From positions 4,092,001 to 4,156,000 of the forward strand of contig CP006667.1 of assembly GCA_000471925.1 (NCBI GenBank): 64,000 nt of DNA. The letters are read 5' to 3'. Positions within the stretch are counted from its first letter, which is position 1. Each line of letters opens with the position of its first letter. The notes under the pieces were generated by a model. The model worked only from the letters and a program-made list of their open reading frames with translations, made no database searches and had not been told where the DNA came from. The position numbers and the translations under genes are program-made. Below are positions 16,864 to 24,524 of the stretch, one piece after another. Origin of the DNA: Ralstonia pickettii DTP0602. Lineage in GTDB: Bacteria > Pseudomonadota > Gammaproteobacteria > Burkholderiales > Burkholderiaceae.

Positions 16864-17640
16864 TCAGTCGCCCGGACTCATCAGCAAGCTCCCTCGATCA
16901 ACCCGGGATTCGGCCTCCAGGGCCAGGGACTCCGCATGAGCCATGTGCTCTTGCATCAGGGCACGCGCACGATCCGGGTCGCGCGACCGGAAGGCATCCA
17001 TCAGGGCGCTGTGGCTGTGGAAGACTTCTTCATCAAAGCGGTCGAAACTGTCTTGCGCGTTACGTACGACGATGACGCGGCGGATGATGTCGTTAAGCAA
17101 GCGGCAGAACAACGCCAGCATCGGGCTGCTGCAAGCATCGGCCAGGCGGTCGTGGAACAGCAGGTCGGCTTCGCGGCGCTCGTTCCAATCCACGCTGCCA
17201 CCGTGGTCAGGATGGCTCAGTCCAACCAGGGCTTCGAGTTCGGCAATATCGGCATCGGTCAGGCGCAATGCGGCGTTGGCGGCCAACTCGGGTTCAACCG
17301 CGCGACGCAAGGCATACAGCGTGACAATGTCGACCGACTGGAAGTACAGGAAGTTGGAGACTGCCTCCAGGCATCGCTCGTAGGGCGGCTGCGTCAGCGT
17401 GGCACCGCCGTTCGGGCCGGGGCTGACCTTTACCAAGCCCTGCGCCTGCAGCGCCGCGAGCGCCTCCCGCACGGTCCCACGTGCGACACCCATCTGTTCG
17501 ATCAGTGCAGCTTCCTGGGGCAGCTTGTCTCCAACCTTCTGCTGCGTCTGGACGATCCAGCGCTTGATATCGTTGACCACCTGGTCAGAACGCTTCACGC
17601 GTCTGCTGCCCTCTATCTGAGGGGTAGGCTTCGTCTGCAT
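16864..17640 (-). CDS. FadR/GntR-family transcriptional regulator (FCD domain)
   Basis: 258 residues. N-terminal winged helix (about residues 20-85) with KLPQEAALIEQMGVARGTVR and EALAALQAQGLVKVSPG, the standard GntR recognition region. The C-terminal FCD domain holds His/Asp metal-ligand candidates (LFHDRLADAC, VFHSHSALMDAF, MQEHMAHAES). It is transcribed in the same direction as the amidase and Bug genes with a 101-bp gap. A perfect 9-bp inverted repeat lies 14 bases upstream of its start, which fits autoregulation. Effector unknown, probably the substrate or product of the amidase. Confidence 0.93.
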   Translation of the reverse strand: MQTKPTPQIEGSRRVKRSDQVVNDIKRWIVQTQQKVGDKLPQEAALIEQMGVARGTVREALAALQAQGLVKVSPGPNGGATLTQPPYERCLEAVSNFLYFQSVDIVTLYALRRAVEPELAANAALRLTDADIAELEALVGLSHPDHGGSVDWNERREADLLFHDRLADACSSPMLALFCRLLNDIIRRVIVVRNAQDSFDRFDEEVFHSHSALMDAFRSRDPDRARALMQEHMAHAESLALEAESRVDRGSLLMSPGD

Positions 17641-17653
17641 CGCTTCATATTTA

Positions 17654-17680
17654 TGATCATAATTACTATGATTATGATCA
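17654..17680. promoter_or_regulatory. Probable operator of the FadR-type regulator (9-9-9 inverted repeat)
   Basis: TGATCATAA (17654-17662) and TTATGATCA (17672-17680) are perfect reverse complements separated by nine bases. The block is AT-rich in a GC-rich genome and sits immediately before the regulator's start codon. FadR/GntR dimers bind inverted repeats of this kind, although the classical core is closer to TGGTNNNACCA. Confidence 0.6.
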
Positions 17681-17911
17681 AAGCGAGCTCGTTTCCAATG
17701 CGGGTATTCCCGGCCGGAGCGGCGAAAGACGGTCGGCGGGGCCGGGTCGCAACGAGCTGGCTGTCATGGATGGGCCGGAGCCGACGACATTCGCGCTATC
17801 CGGCCGCACGTCGGCGAACAAAATCCGTCGATTCAGCCCATGGGTCTGGAACGGCGCTTTGCGGTGGCATATACCTTACGCACGCTAACGATCTCCATGA
17901 CGAGGTATCCC

Positions 17912-18247
17912 ATGAGCCACGAATCGATGCACCAACCGTTCCCGCCCAACGACCCCAACGCCATGGCCTACTGGCGCGCTCGCCGCATGGTCCGCGCATT
18001 GCGCGGCTGGTATATCCATCTTCTGGTCTACGTGGTCGTCAATGCCTGGCTGTGGCTGCGCTTCTTCTACTTTCCCACGCCGGCGTGGTCGCACTACGCC
18101 ACCACCGGCTGGCCGTGGCCGCTGACCACCACCCTGGCCTGGGGCCTGGGGCTGGGCATACATGGATTGCTGGTATGGGCGCGGCTGTCGCGCCGCGGAC
18201 GTGACTGGGAACAGCGCAAGATCCAGGAATTCATGGATCGTCACTGA
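17912..18247 (+). CDS. 2TM-domain small membrane protein, paralogue of the adjacent kinase's sensor region
   Basis: 111 residues from the ATG preceded by GAGG (MSHESMHQPFPPNDPNAM). Two hydrophobic segments (around LLVYVVVNAWLWLRF and LAWGLGLGIHGLLVW) flanked by Arg-rich stretches match the 2TM domain. The neighbouring kinase N-terminus has the same layout: RVRALRFFYMHAMVYVVVNA compared with RMVRALRGWYIHLLVYVVVN, and WEERKIAEYM compared with WEQRKIQEFM. It is convergent with the response-regulator gene. A role as membrane partner of the kinase is inference from this likeness. Confidence 0.85.
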   Translation: MSHESMHQPFPPNDPNAMAYWRARRMVRALRGWYIHLLVYVVVNAWLWLRFFYFPTPAWSHYATTGWPWPLTTTLAWGLGLGIHGLLVWARLSRRGRDWEQRKIQEFMDRH

Positions 18248-18285
18248 ATCCCCCCGGCCAGCGGCGCAGTGAGCCGGCGGCCACG

Positions 18286-19047
18286 CTACATCTGCCGGAA
18301 CCGGTGCATGTAGGCGCGCGATACCGGCAGTTCGGCATCGCTGTCGCGCATCCTGACAAAGAGCCTTCCCGCGTCGTCCCGGCGCGTGCCAGCCACGTAT
18401 TCCATGTTGACGATGGACGAGCGGTGGATCTGCCAGAACACCTCCGGATCAAGGCCGGCAATCAACTCCGCCAGCGGCGTGCGGATCAGATGCTCACCAT
18501 CGCGCGTATGCACGACCACGTACTTGTCGTCGCTCTGGAAGCACATCACCTCCTGGATCGGCACGTGGCTGGTGGTGTTGCCGCGGCTGGCACGCACCCA
18601 GCGCAACTGGCCTTCGCTCTCCACGCGCGGCTGGGCGCGCGTGAGCTGGCTGAGTAGCTGGGCAAGCTCCGGCAATGGCGCCGCCTCCTGCAATGCCTTG
18701 CGCAACCGCTCGATGGTGCGGCCGAGCCGTTCCTCGTTAACCGGCTTGACTAGGTAATCGACTGCCGCGCGCTCGAATGCATCGAGCGCGAATTCGTCAT
18801 AGGCCGTGACGAACACCAGCCGCATATCTGTCTCAATCCCTTGCGCCACCTCCAGCCCTGACAGGCCGGGCATCTTGATGTCGAGGAACGCAACGGCTGG
18901 TGAGAGCCTCGCGATGGCATCGGCGGCCTCGATGCCGTTGGCCGCCTCGGCAACGATCTGCAACTCCGGCCAAAGGCGTTGCAGCTTCCCGCGCAGATAC
19001 GCGCGCAGGTGCTCTTCATCGTCGGCAATCAGTGCGGTGGGCGTCAT
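18286..19047 (-). CDS. LytTR-family response regulator (AlgR/LytR-like)
   Basis: 253 residues. The receiver domain has the acidic pair in LIADDEEHLRAYL, the phosphoacceptor Asp in VAFLDIKMPGLSGLE (near residue 57), a Thr in FVTAYDEFALDAF and a Lys in DYLVKPVNEERL. The C-terminal LytTR DNA-binding domain contains FQSDDKYVVVHTRDGEHL and FWQIHRSSIVNMEYV. It begins 14 bases after the kinase gene in the same direction, so they form one operon. Targets cannot be read from the window. Confidence 0.95.
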   Translation of the reverse strand: MTPTALIADDEEHLRAYLRGKLQRLWPELQIVAEAANGIEAADAIARLSPAVAFLDIKMPGLSGLEVAQGIETDMRLVFVTAYDEFALDAFERAAVDYLVKPVNEERLGRTIERLRKALQEAAPLPELAQLLSQLTRAQPRVESEGQLRWVRASRGNTTSHVPIQEVMCFQSDDKYVVVHTRDGEHLIRTPLAELIAGLDPEVFWQIHRSSIVNMEYVAGTRRDDAGRLFVRMRDSDAELPVSRAYMHRFRQM

Positions 19048-19061
19048 GAAGCGTCTCCGTT

Positions 19062-19976
19062 TCAGGATGGGCGCGGCAACGGGATGTCGATAAGCACGGC
19101 AGTGCCCGGCGCACGCTCTTCGATTCGCACATTGGCATCCCCGTCATACAGCACGGCCAGCCGTTCACGCAGGTTCGAAAGCCCGACGCCGGCGCCCGCC
19201 GTCGGGCGAAAGCCCATGCCATCATCCTCGATGGTCGCCAGCATGCGCGGCCCGCGCTTTTCCAGCCTGACCAAGAGCCGCCCTCCTTCGATCTTCGGCT
19301 CCAGCCCATGCTTGATCGCATTCTCCACCACGGGCTGCAGGAGCATTGGCGCCAGTGGCATCGACTCAAGCTCAGGATCGACGTCGACCGAGTAATGCAG
19401 CCGTTCACCCATCCGGATGCCGATCAGCGCAAGATAGTCGCGCAGCAGCTTTGCTTCCTGCGCCACCGTGCCCTGCGTGGCGCGGCTAGCTGCAAGCGAT
19501 GCCCGCAGATAGGCGATGAAGTGTTCGAGCATCAGCGTGGCCTTCTGCGGCGCGGGCTCGATCAGGCTGACGACGTTTGCCAGAGTATTGAACAGGAAGT
19601 GCGGTTCGATCTGGGCCTGCAGCAACCGCATGCGAGCCTCCACCAACTGCTTCTCCGTCGACAGCGTGCGCACCTGTTCGCGCGCCATGTACTCGGCGAT
19701 CTTGCGTTCTTCCCACTGCCGTCCAAGCAGGCCGACGCGGCCCCACGTCATGACGCCGTGTATCGCCAGGCCAATGCCCCAACCTATGAGCGGTCCACCA
19801 GACCACGGGCGATGCGGTGATCCCACCAGATGGAAACCGATCAGCAATGCATTGACCACCACGTAGACCATGGCGTGCATATAGAAGAACCGGAGCGCGC
19901 GCACGCGCCGGCGGGCGTCTTCGTAGGCGCGCTGCTCGGGGGCGGATCGCCAGATGCGAGAGTCGGGAGAGTGCAC
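19062..19976 (-). CDS. LytS-like sensor histidine kinase with 2TM sensor domain
   Basis: 304 residues with GTG start. The N-terminal 2TM domain (about residues 20-100) is followed by a coiled linker and a His_kinase core: the phospho-His is in LLQAQIEPHFLFNTLANVV. The ATPase part has LQPVVENAIKHGLEP (N box) and GMGFRPTAGAGVGLSNLRER (G box). This is the AlgZ/YehU group that pairs with LytTR regulators. No periplasmic sensing loop of any size is evident, so the signal is probably sensed in the membrane or through a partner, possibly the free 2TM protein at 17912-18247. Confidence 0.94.
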   Translation of the reverse strand: MHSPDSRIWRSAPEQRAYEDARRRVRALRFFYMHAMVYVVVNALLIGFHLVGSPHRPWSGGPLIGWGIGLAIHGVMTWGRVGLLGRQWEERKIAEYMAREQVRTLSTEKQLVEARMRLLQAQIEPHFLFNTLANVVSLIEPAPQKATLMLEHFIAYLRASLAASRATQGTVAQEAKLLRDYLALIGIRMGERLHYSVDVDPELESMPLAPMLLQPVVENAIKHGLEPKIEGGRLLVRLEKRGPRMLATIEDDGMGFRPTAGAGVGLSNLRERLAVLYDGDANVRIEERAPGTAVLIDIPLPRPS

Positions 19977-20294
19977 GGGCGGGTGGCTGGGGCGGATGCT
20001 GCGAGGTTACCACTGCGTTTCGGGCTCTGGTATGGGAGTGGCGGGAATCGACAGATTGGCAGCGTGGATGGCGGGAAAATCGGCGCAGATCGCGACTGAT
20101 AACCCGCCGCCGGTGCCGCCGCCTCGCCAGTATCGTCGCCCCGCAAATCGACAAAATTACCAAAACAGCCACCGTTACCGTTTTGTGCCTACAATTGCCG
20201 CATAACAAACCTGCCTGACCGCCGTCGCACCGGTCCGCGACACAAGACGTGGTTAGCGCAGATCCTGAACGGGCAATAAGAAGAGCAACAAGGC
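19977..20294. other. Divergent intergenic region (318 bp)
   Basis: Lies between the kinase gene and the NERD-helicase gene. A CAAAAC / GTTTTG inverted repeat separated by 13 bases and a TACAAT hexamer occur near 20160-20200 and could belong to the helicase promoter, but no good -35 box is at the right distance. No gene seen. Confidence 0.4.
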
Positions 20295-22130
20295 ATGGCC
20301 ACGCTGATTCCCGCGCTGGGTTCGGTCACTTCGCGCATGACCAGTGGAGAGAGACGCTTCGCCGAGCGTCTGGAGACAAAGCTGGAAGACGACTACCTGT
20401 GCTGGTATGACGTCGCCATCGGTGAAAAAACCAGGCATCCCGATTTCATTGTCTTCCATCCCAGCCGCGGTCTGCTGGTGCTGGAGGTAAAGGACTGGCG
20501 GCTGGATACGATACGGGAGATCGATCAACGCGATGTCACGCTGCTGACGGATCGTGGGCTGGTGCGGGAGATGAATCCCCTGGAGCAAGCCCGGCAGTAC
20601 ATGTTCTATGTCACCAACCTGCTGCAGCGCGACCCGCAGCTGGTCTGGCCCAGCGGCTCACTGAAGGGCAAACCCTTCTTCCCCTACGGCTGTGGCGTCG
20701 TCCTGTCCAACATCACGCGCGCACAGTTCGACAAGACCGACCTCGGTGACGTCCTGCCGTCGCACCTGGTGATCTGCCAGGACGAGATGTATGAGACGGT
20801 CGACGCAGAACACTTCCAGCAGCGCCTGTGGGAGATGTTCCCGGTCAAATTCACCTTCAAGCTTTCCCTGCCGCAGATCGAGCGAATTCGCTGGCATCTG
20901 TTCCCGCAGATCCGCATGCCAGAGCAGCGCACGCTCTTTCCGGAGGACGCCGCCGGACCACTGGATATGCCGGACATCCTGAGTGTCATGGATCTCCAGC
21001 AGGAGCAACTGGCACGCAGCCTCGGCGAGGGCCACCGCGTTATTCATGGCGTCGCCGGCTCTGGCAAGACGATGATCCTCGGCTACCGGGCGGAGCATCT
21101 GGCAAAGATCGTCACACGGCCGGTCCTCGTGCTTTGCTACAACAAGACCCTCGCCGCCAAGCTGGCGGCGACGATAATCGAGAAAGGCATCGAAGAGAAG
21201 GTCCACGTCTACAACTTCCATGCGTGGTGCTCGCGGCAGCTGGAGACGTACAACATCGACCGTCCGAAAGGCCGGCCCAGCGATGCGCTTTTCGAGGAAA
21301 TGGTGAATCGGGTCATCCAGGGCGTGGACCGGAAGGCAATCCCGGCGGGCCAGTACGATGCCGTGCTGATCGACGAAGGCCATGACTTCCGGCCAGAGTG
21401 GTTCAAGCTGGTGGTCCAGATGGTCAATCCGGAGAGCAATTCGCTGTTGGTGCTTTATGACGACGCGCAGTCCATTTATGGCGGCGCCAAGAAGCGCGGG
21501 ATGACCTTCGCCAGCGTCGGCATCCAGGCCCGGGGCCGAACCACCATCCTCAAGCTGAACTACCGCAATACCCAGGAAATCCTGGCCGTCGCGCGTAGTT
21601 TTGCGGATGAATTGCTCCGGCCAACGGAGGGTGCCGACGACGAGGCTCCGACTGTACAACCTGTCGGCGCCGGTCGCCGCGGCAACAAGCCGCTGTTGAT
21701 CGAACTGCCAACTGTAGAAGCAGAGGCTGAACGCATCGCCCAGATCCTGACCGACGAAAACCGCGCCGGGACGCCGTGGTCAGAGATGGCGGTGCTGTAT
21801 CGCCATTGGGACACTGCCGGCCATGTCACGAGTGCGCTGACGCGCAGGGGCATTCCATTCGAATGTCCTCAAGTCAGCAACAAGCGATTCACGCCCGGCG
21901 CAGACAGCGTCAAGGTGATCACCATGCATAGCAGCAAGGGGCTGGAGTTTCCGCTGGTATGCATTCCCACCACCGGGATGCCGCATAAGCATGATGAGGC
22001 GGAGGAGAACGAGGCGCGGCTGATGTATGTGGCGATGACGCGAGCTACGCGGCAGCTAGTGATGACGTTCGGGCTGGAATCGCGGTTCGCTGGGAGGCTG
22101 AGGGACGCGGTCGGGCGACTGCAGCAGTAG
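20295..22130 (+). CDS. NERD nuclease-UvrD-type helicase fusion
   Basis: 611 residues. N-terminal nuclease-related domain (NERD, about residues 15-130) with the catalytic-type block HPDFIVFHPSRGLLVLEVKD. This is followed by an SF1 helicase core: Walker A HGVAGSGKTMI (near residue 253), motif II VLIDEGHDF, motif IV-like LNYRNTQEI, motif V VKVITMHSSKGLEF and motif VI EARLMYVAMTRATRQL. It should translocate on DNA and may cut it. It stands alone, with a ribosome site (AAGG) at the start. Such proteins occur in repair and in phage-defence contexts; neither is shown by the neighbours (kinase on one side, tRNA on the other). Confidence 0.9.
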   Translation: MATLIPALGSVTSRMTSGERRFAERLETKLEDDYLCWYDVAIGEKTRHPDFIVFHPSRGLLVLEVKDWRLDTIREIDQRDVTLLTDRGLVREMNPLEQARQYMFYVTNLLQRDPQLVWPSGSLKGKPFFPYGCGVVLSNITRAQFDKTDLGDVLPSHLVICQDEMYETVDAEHFQQRLWEMFPVKFTFKLSLPQIERIRWHLFPQIRMPEQRTLFPEDAAGPLDMPDILSVMDLQQEQLARSLGEGHRVIHGVAGSGKTMILGYRAEHLAKIVTRPVLVLCYNKTLAAKLAATIIEKGIEEKVHVYNFHAWCSRQLETYNIDRPKGRPSDALFEEMVNRVIQGVDRKAIPAGQYDAVLIDEGHDFRPEWFKLVVQMVNPESNSLLVLYDDAQSIYGGAKKRGMTFASVGIQARGRTTILKLNYRNTQEILAVARSFADELLRPTEGADDEAPTVQPVGAGRRGNKPLLIELPTVEAEAERIAQILTDENRAGTPWSEMAVLYRHWDTAGHVTSALTRRGIPFECPQVSNKRFTPGADSVKVITMHSSKGLEFPLVCIPTTGMPHKHDEAEENEARLMYVAMTRATRQLVMTFGLESRFAGRLRDAVGRLQQ

Positions 22131-22211
22131 CTTACTGGCCCGATCCGCCTGTGGCGAACATCGTTACCATCGCCAGAAGCTTTATCTCGGCCAGCGCTTG
22201 GTGGTAACGCC

Positions 22212-22243
22212 AAAAACAAAACGGCCTCCCGTATCGGGAGGCC
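22212..22243 (-). terminator. Terminator of the tRNA-Thr transcript
   Basis: GGCCTCCC (22223-22230) and GGGAGGCC (22236-22243) form an 8-bp stem with a five-base loop. On the minus strand it is followed by GTTTTGTTTTT. It also may insulate the end of the helicase gene. Confidence 0.85.
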
Positions 22244-22253
22244 GCCTGAATTC

Positions 22254-22329
22254 TGGTGCCGGCTGCAGGACTCGAACCCGCCACCTGATGATTACAAATC
22301 AACTGCTCTACCTGATGAGCTAAGCCGGC
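22254..22329 (-). tRNA. tRNA-Thr (anticodon UGU)
   Basis: Read on the minus strand: acceptor stem GCCGGCT/AGCCGGC with encoded CCA, D-arm TTAGCTCATCAGGTAGAGC, anticodon loop TTTGTAA (anticodon TGT, threonine), and T-arm GGGTTCGAGTCC. 76 nt. A terminator follows directly, and a TAGAAT hexamer lies about 20 bases upstream. Confidence 0.97.
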
Positions 22330-22348
22330 ATGTCTGGTGCAGACCGCG

Positions 22349-22354
22349 ATTCTA
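22349..22354 (-). promoter_or_regulatory. Candidate -10 box of tRNA-Thr
   Basis: Minus-strand TAGAAT followed by the GC-rich discriminator CGCGG, a pattern expected of stringently controlled stable-RNA promoters. The -35 region is poor, so read-through from sspB also remains possible. Confidence 0.4.
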
Positions 22355-22381
22355 CTGCATTGCGGCCCGCTTTGGGATGAC

Positions 22382-22870
22382 TTACTTCACCACCTTCAAC
22401 GCAGGCTTCTTGCCGCCTATGCGGGGCACCGGAGGCGGCGTGTCGTCGTCGCCGGGGCCGGTGTCGGCGGTCGTTGCCTGGCTTTCGGCTTCGACCGGCG
22501 CCAGCTTGGGCGGCGGATTGTTTTCACGCTCGGTGGCGGCCTGCGTTTCCGGCACGCTGCGCTCGACCGGGAAGGCCATTCCCTGCCCGTTCTCACGGGC
22601 GTAGATGGCCAGCACGTTTTCGACGGGCACGTCGATCTTGCGCGAAACACCCCCGAAGCGAGCGCTGAAGGTGATCCACTCATTGCCCATGTCCAGGCCG
22701 CTGGTGGCGTCGAAGCTTACGTTGAGCACGATCTCGTTGTTTTTGACGAACTCGCGCGGCACGTTGGTGTTGGCGTCGACGAAGACGGCGACATACGGCG
22801 TGAAGCCGTTGTCCGTGCACCATTCGTAGATGGCGCGGATCAGGTAGGGCTTGGTGGAGGTTTCAGGCAT
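22382..22870 (-). CDS. sspB: ClpXP protease specificity-enhancing factor SspB
   Basis: Adaptor that binds ssrA-tagged proteins and delivers them to ClpXP. 162 residues. The globular domain opens MPETSTKPYLIRAIYEW and includes HVSFDATSGL-like and WITFSARFGGVSRKIDVPV blocks. After about residue 115 comes the usual flexible linker rich in Glu, Pro and Thr, and the protein ends in a short basic tail (KPALKVVK) that docks on ClpX. It lies 57 bases downstream of sspA, the standard sspAB order. Confidence 0.95.
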   Translation of the reverse strand: MPETSTKPYLIRAIYEWCTDNGFTPYVAVFVDANTNVPREFVKNNEIVLNVSFDATSGLDMGNEWITFSARFGGVSRKIDVPVENVLAIYARENGQGMAFPVERSVPETQAATERENNPPPKLAPVEAESQATTADTGPGDDDTPPPVPRIGGKKPALKVVK

Positions 22871-22927
22871 TGTGCTTCCAGTGGCGCCGTGGTGGCCCGA
22901 TGGCGGATGCCTTCGGGCCGGTGCCGG

Positions 22928-23539
22928 TTAGCGGCGCATCACCTTTTCGGACGGGGTGAGCGCTTCGATGTACGCGGGACGGCTGAAAATGCGCTCAGCA
23001 TACTTCAGCAGCGGCGCGGCGTTCTTCGACAGCTCGATGCCGTAGTGGTCCAGGCGCCACAGCAGCGGCGCGATGGCGACGTCGAGCATGGAGAACTCTT
23101 CGCCCAGCATGTACTTGTTCTTGACGAAGATCGGCGCGAGCTGCGTCAGGCGGTCGCGGATCGCGGCGCGGGCGCGTTCGTGGTTCTTTTCCGCGGCCTT
23201 GCCCTTTTCGTTTTCCAGCACGTAGACGTGCGTGAACAGTTCCTTTTCGAAGTTGAACAGGAACAGGCGGGCGCGGGCGCGCTGCACCGGGTCGGCCGGC
23301 ATCAGCTGCGGGTGCGGGAAGCGCTCGTCGATGTATTCGTTGATGATGTTCGACTCATACAGGATGAGGTCGCGCTCGACCAGGATGGGTACCTGGCCGT
23401 ACGGGTTCATCACCGAAATATCTTCGGGCTTGTTGAACAGATCGACGTCGCGGATTTCAAAATCCATGCCCTTTTCAAACAGGACAAGGCGGCAACGTTG
23501 GGAAAACGGGCAAGTCGTACCCGAATACAACACCATCAT
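22928..23539 (-). CDS. sspA: Stringent starvation protein A (GST-fold RNA polymerase-associated)
   Basis: 203 residues with glutathione-S-transferase fold. N-terminal thioredoxin-like domain MMVLYSGTTCPFSQRCRLV, then NPYGQVPILVERDLILYES (the cis-Pro region), then an all-helical C-terminal domain. SspA binds RNA polymerase in stationary phase and usually lacks GST activity. It is followed by sspB and stands 205 bp downstream of the cytochrome bc1 operon, from which a hairpin terminator separates it. Confidence 0.93.
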   Translation of the reverse strand: MMVLYSGTTCPFSQRCRLVLFEKGMDFEIRDVDLFNKPEDISVMNPYGQVPILVERDLILYESNIINEYIDERFPHPQLMPADPVQRARARLFLFNFEKELFTHVYVLENEKGKAAEKNHERARAAIRDRLTQLAPIFVKNKYMLGEEFSMLDVAIAPLLWRLDHYGIELSKNAAPLLKYAERIFSRPAYIEALTPSEKVMRR

Positions 23540-23674
23540 GGTTGGATTCCTTGGGCTTAGCCGAAGCAGGGTCGGACGATAAGGTCAGCCATTCTGCCAA
23601 AACCGGACACCGAAAAGCAAATAAGTTGCAAACAGCGCACTTTTTCGGTGCGCTTCCTGCATATTTCCAAAGAT

Positions 23675-23722
23675 AAAAGGCCAGAACGGTGCTGCCTTCG
23701 CAACATCCGCATCTGGCCTTTT
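23675..23722. terminator. Terminator after the cytochrome bc1 operon
   Basis: AAAAGGCCAGA (23675-23685) and TCTGGCCTTTT (23712-23722) form an 11-bp stem around a 26-base loop. Ends in T-runs on both strands, so it can work in either direction. 23 bases downstream of petC. Confidence 0.65.
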
Positions 23723-23744
23723 CCTTGACGACTGCTGCGCCAGC

Positions 23745-24488
23745 TTACTTCACGTCCTTCCAGTAAGCGGCATTCAGGCGCCAGGCGAAGACCGTGAACA
23801 CGCCCAGGAACAGCAGCACCCAGACGCCCAGGCGCTTGCGGTGATTCTGCGCGGGCTCTGCCATCCAGTCCAGGAAGCCGACCAGGTCGGCGGTGGCCTG
23901 GTCGTACTCGACCTTGCTCAACTTGCCCTGGCTCAGTTGCTCGAAGCCGGCGAACTTGTGGACCTTCTCGCCGTGCTCTTCCACTTCCGTGAACTTGGCG
24001 GCGCGCTGGCCCTGCAGTTCCCACAGCACGTGTGGCATGCCGACACTCGGGAACACCAGGTTGTTCCAGCCGGTGGCGCGGCTGTCGTCACGGTAGAACG
24101 TGCGCAGGTAGGTGTAGAGCCAGTCGTCGCCGCGGGCGCGGGCGATCACCGACAGGTCGGGCGGCTGCGCACCGAAGAAGGCCTTGGCTTCCTTCGGCTG
24201 CATGGCGATGGTCATGGTCTCGCCAACCTTGTCAGCGGTGAACAGCAGGTTTTCGCGGATCTGGTCATCGGTCAGGCCGATGTCCTTGAGCCGGTTGTAG
24301 CGCATCATCGATGCGCCGTGGCAGTTCAGGCAGTAGTTGACGAACAGCTTGGCGCCGCGCTGCAGCGACGACAGGTCGGCGGTGTTCACCGGAGCCGGCT
24401 CCAGGGGGAAGCCCCCTTCGCTGGCCATGGCGGGCGCGGCGGCAAAGCAGGCGCCGGCCAGCGCGATGATGGAAAGCAGCTTTTTCAT
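23745..24488 (-). CDS. petC: Cytochrome c1 of the ubiquinol-cytochrome c reductase (bc1) complex
   Basis: 247 residues. Sec signal peptide (KKLLSIIALAGACFAAAPAM). The haem attachment motif CLNCH lies near residue 53. A Met ligand candidate is in the later half, and a single C-terminal membrane anchor (LGVWVLLFLGVFTVFAWRL) precedes the end. It transfers electrons from the Rieske protein to cytochrome c in the periplasm. Last gene of the petA-petB-petC operon. Confidence 0.97.
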   Translation of the reverse strand: MKKLLSIIALAGACFAAAPAMASEGGFPLEPAPVNTADLSSLQRGAKLFVNYCLNCHGASMMRYNRLKDIGLTDDQIRENLLFTADKVGETMTIAMQPKEAKAFFGAQPPDLSVIARARGDDWLYTYLRTFYRDDSRATGWNNLVFPSVGMPHVLWELQGQRAAKFTEVEEHGEKVHKFAGFEQLSQGKLSKVEYDQATADLVGFLDWMAEPAQNHRKRLGVWVLLFLGVFTVFAWRLNAAYWKDVK

Positions 24489-24524
24489 CTTGTGTCCTTG
24501 TGCTCTTGTCGGGGTTCGCTGCGC

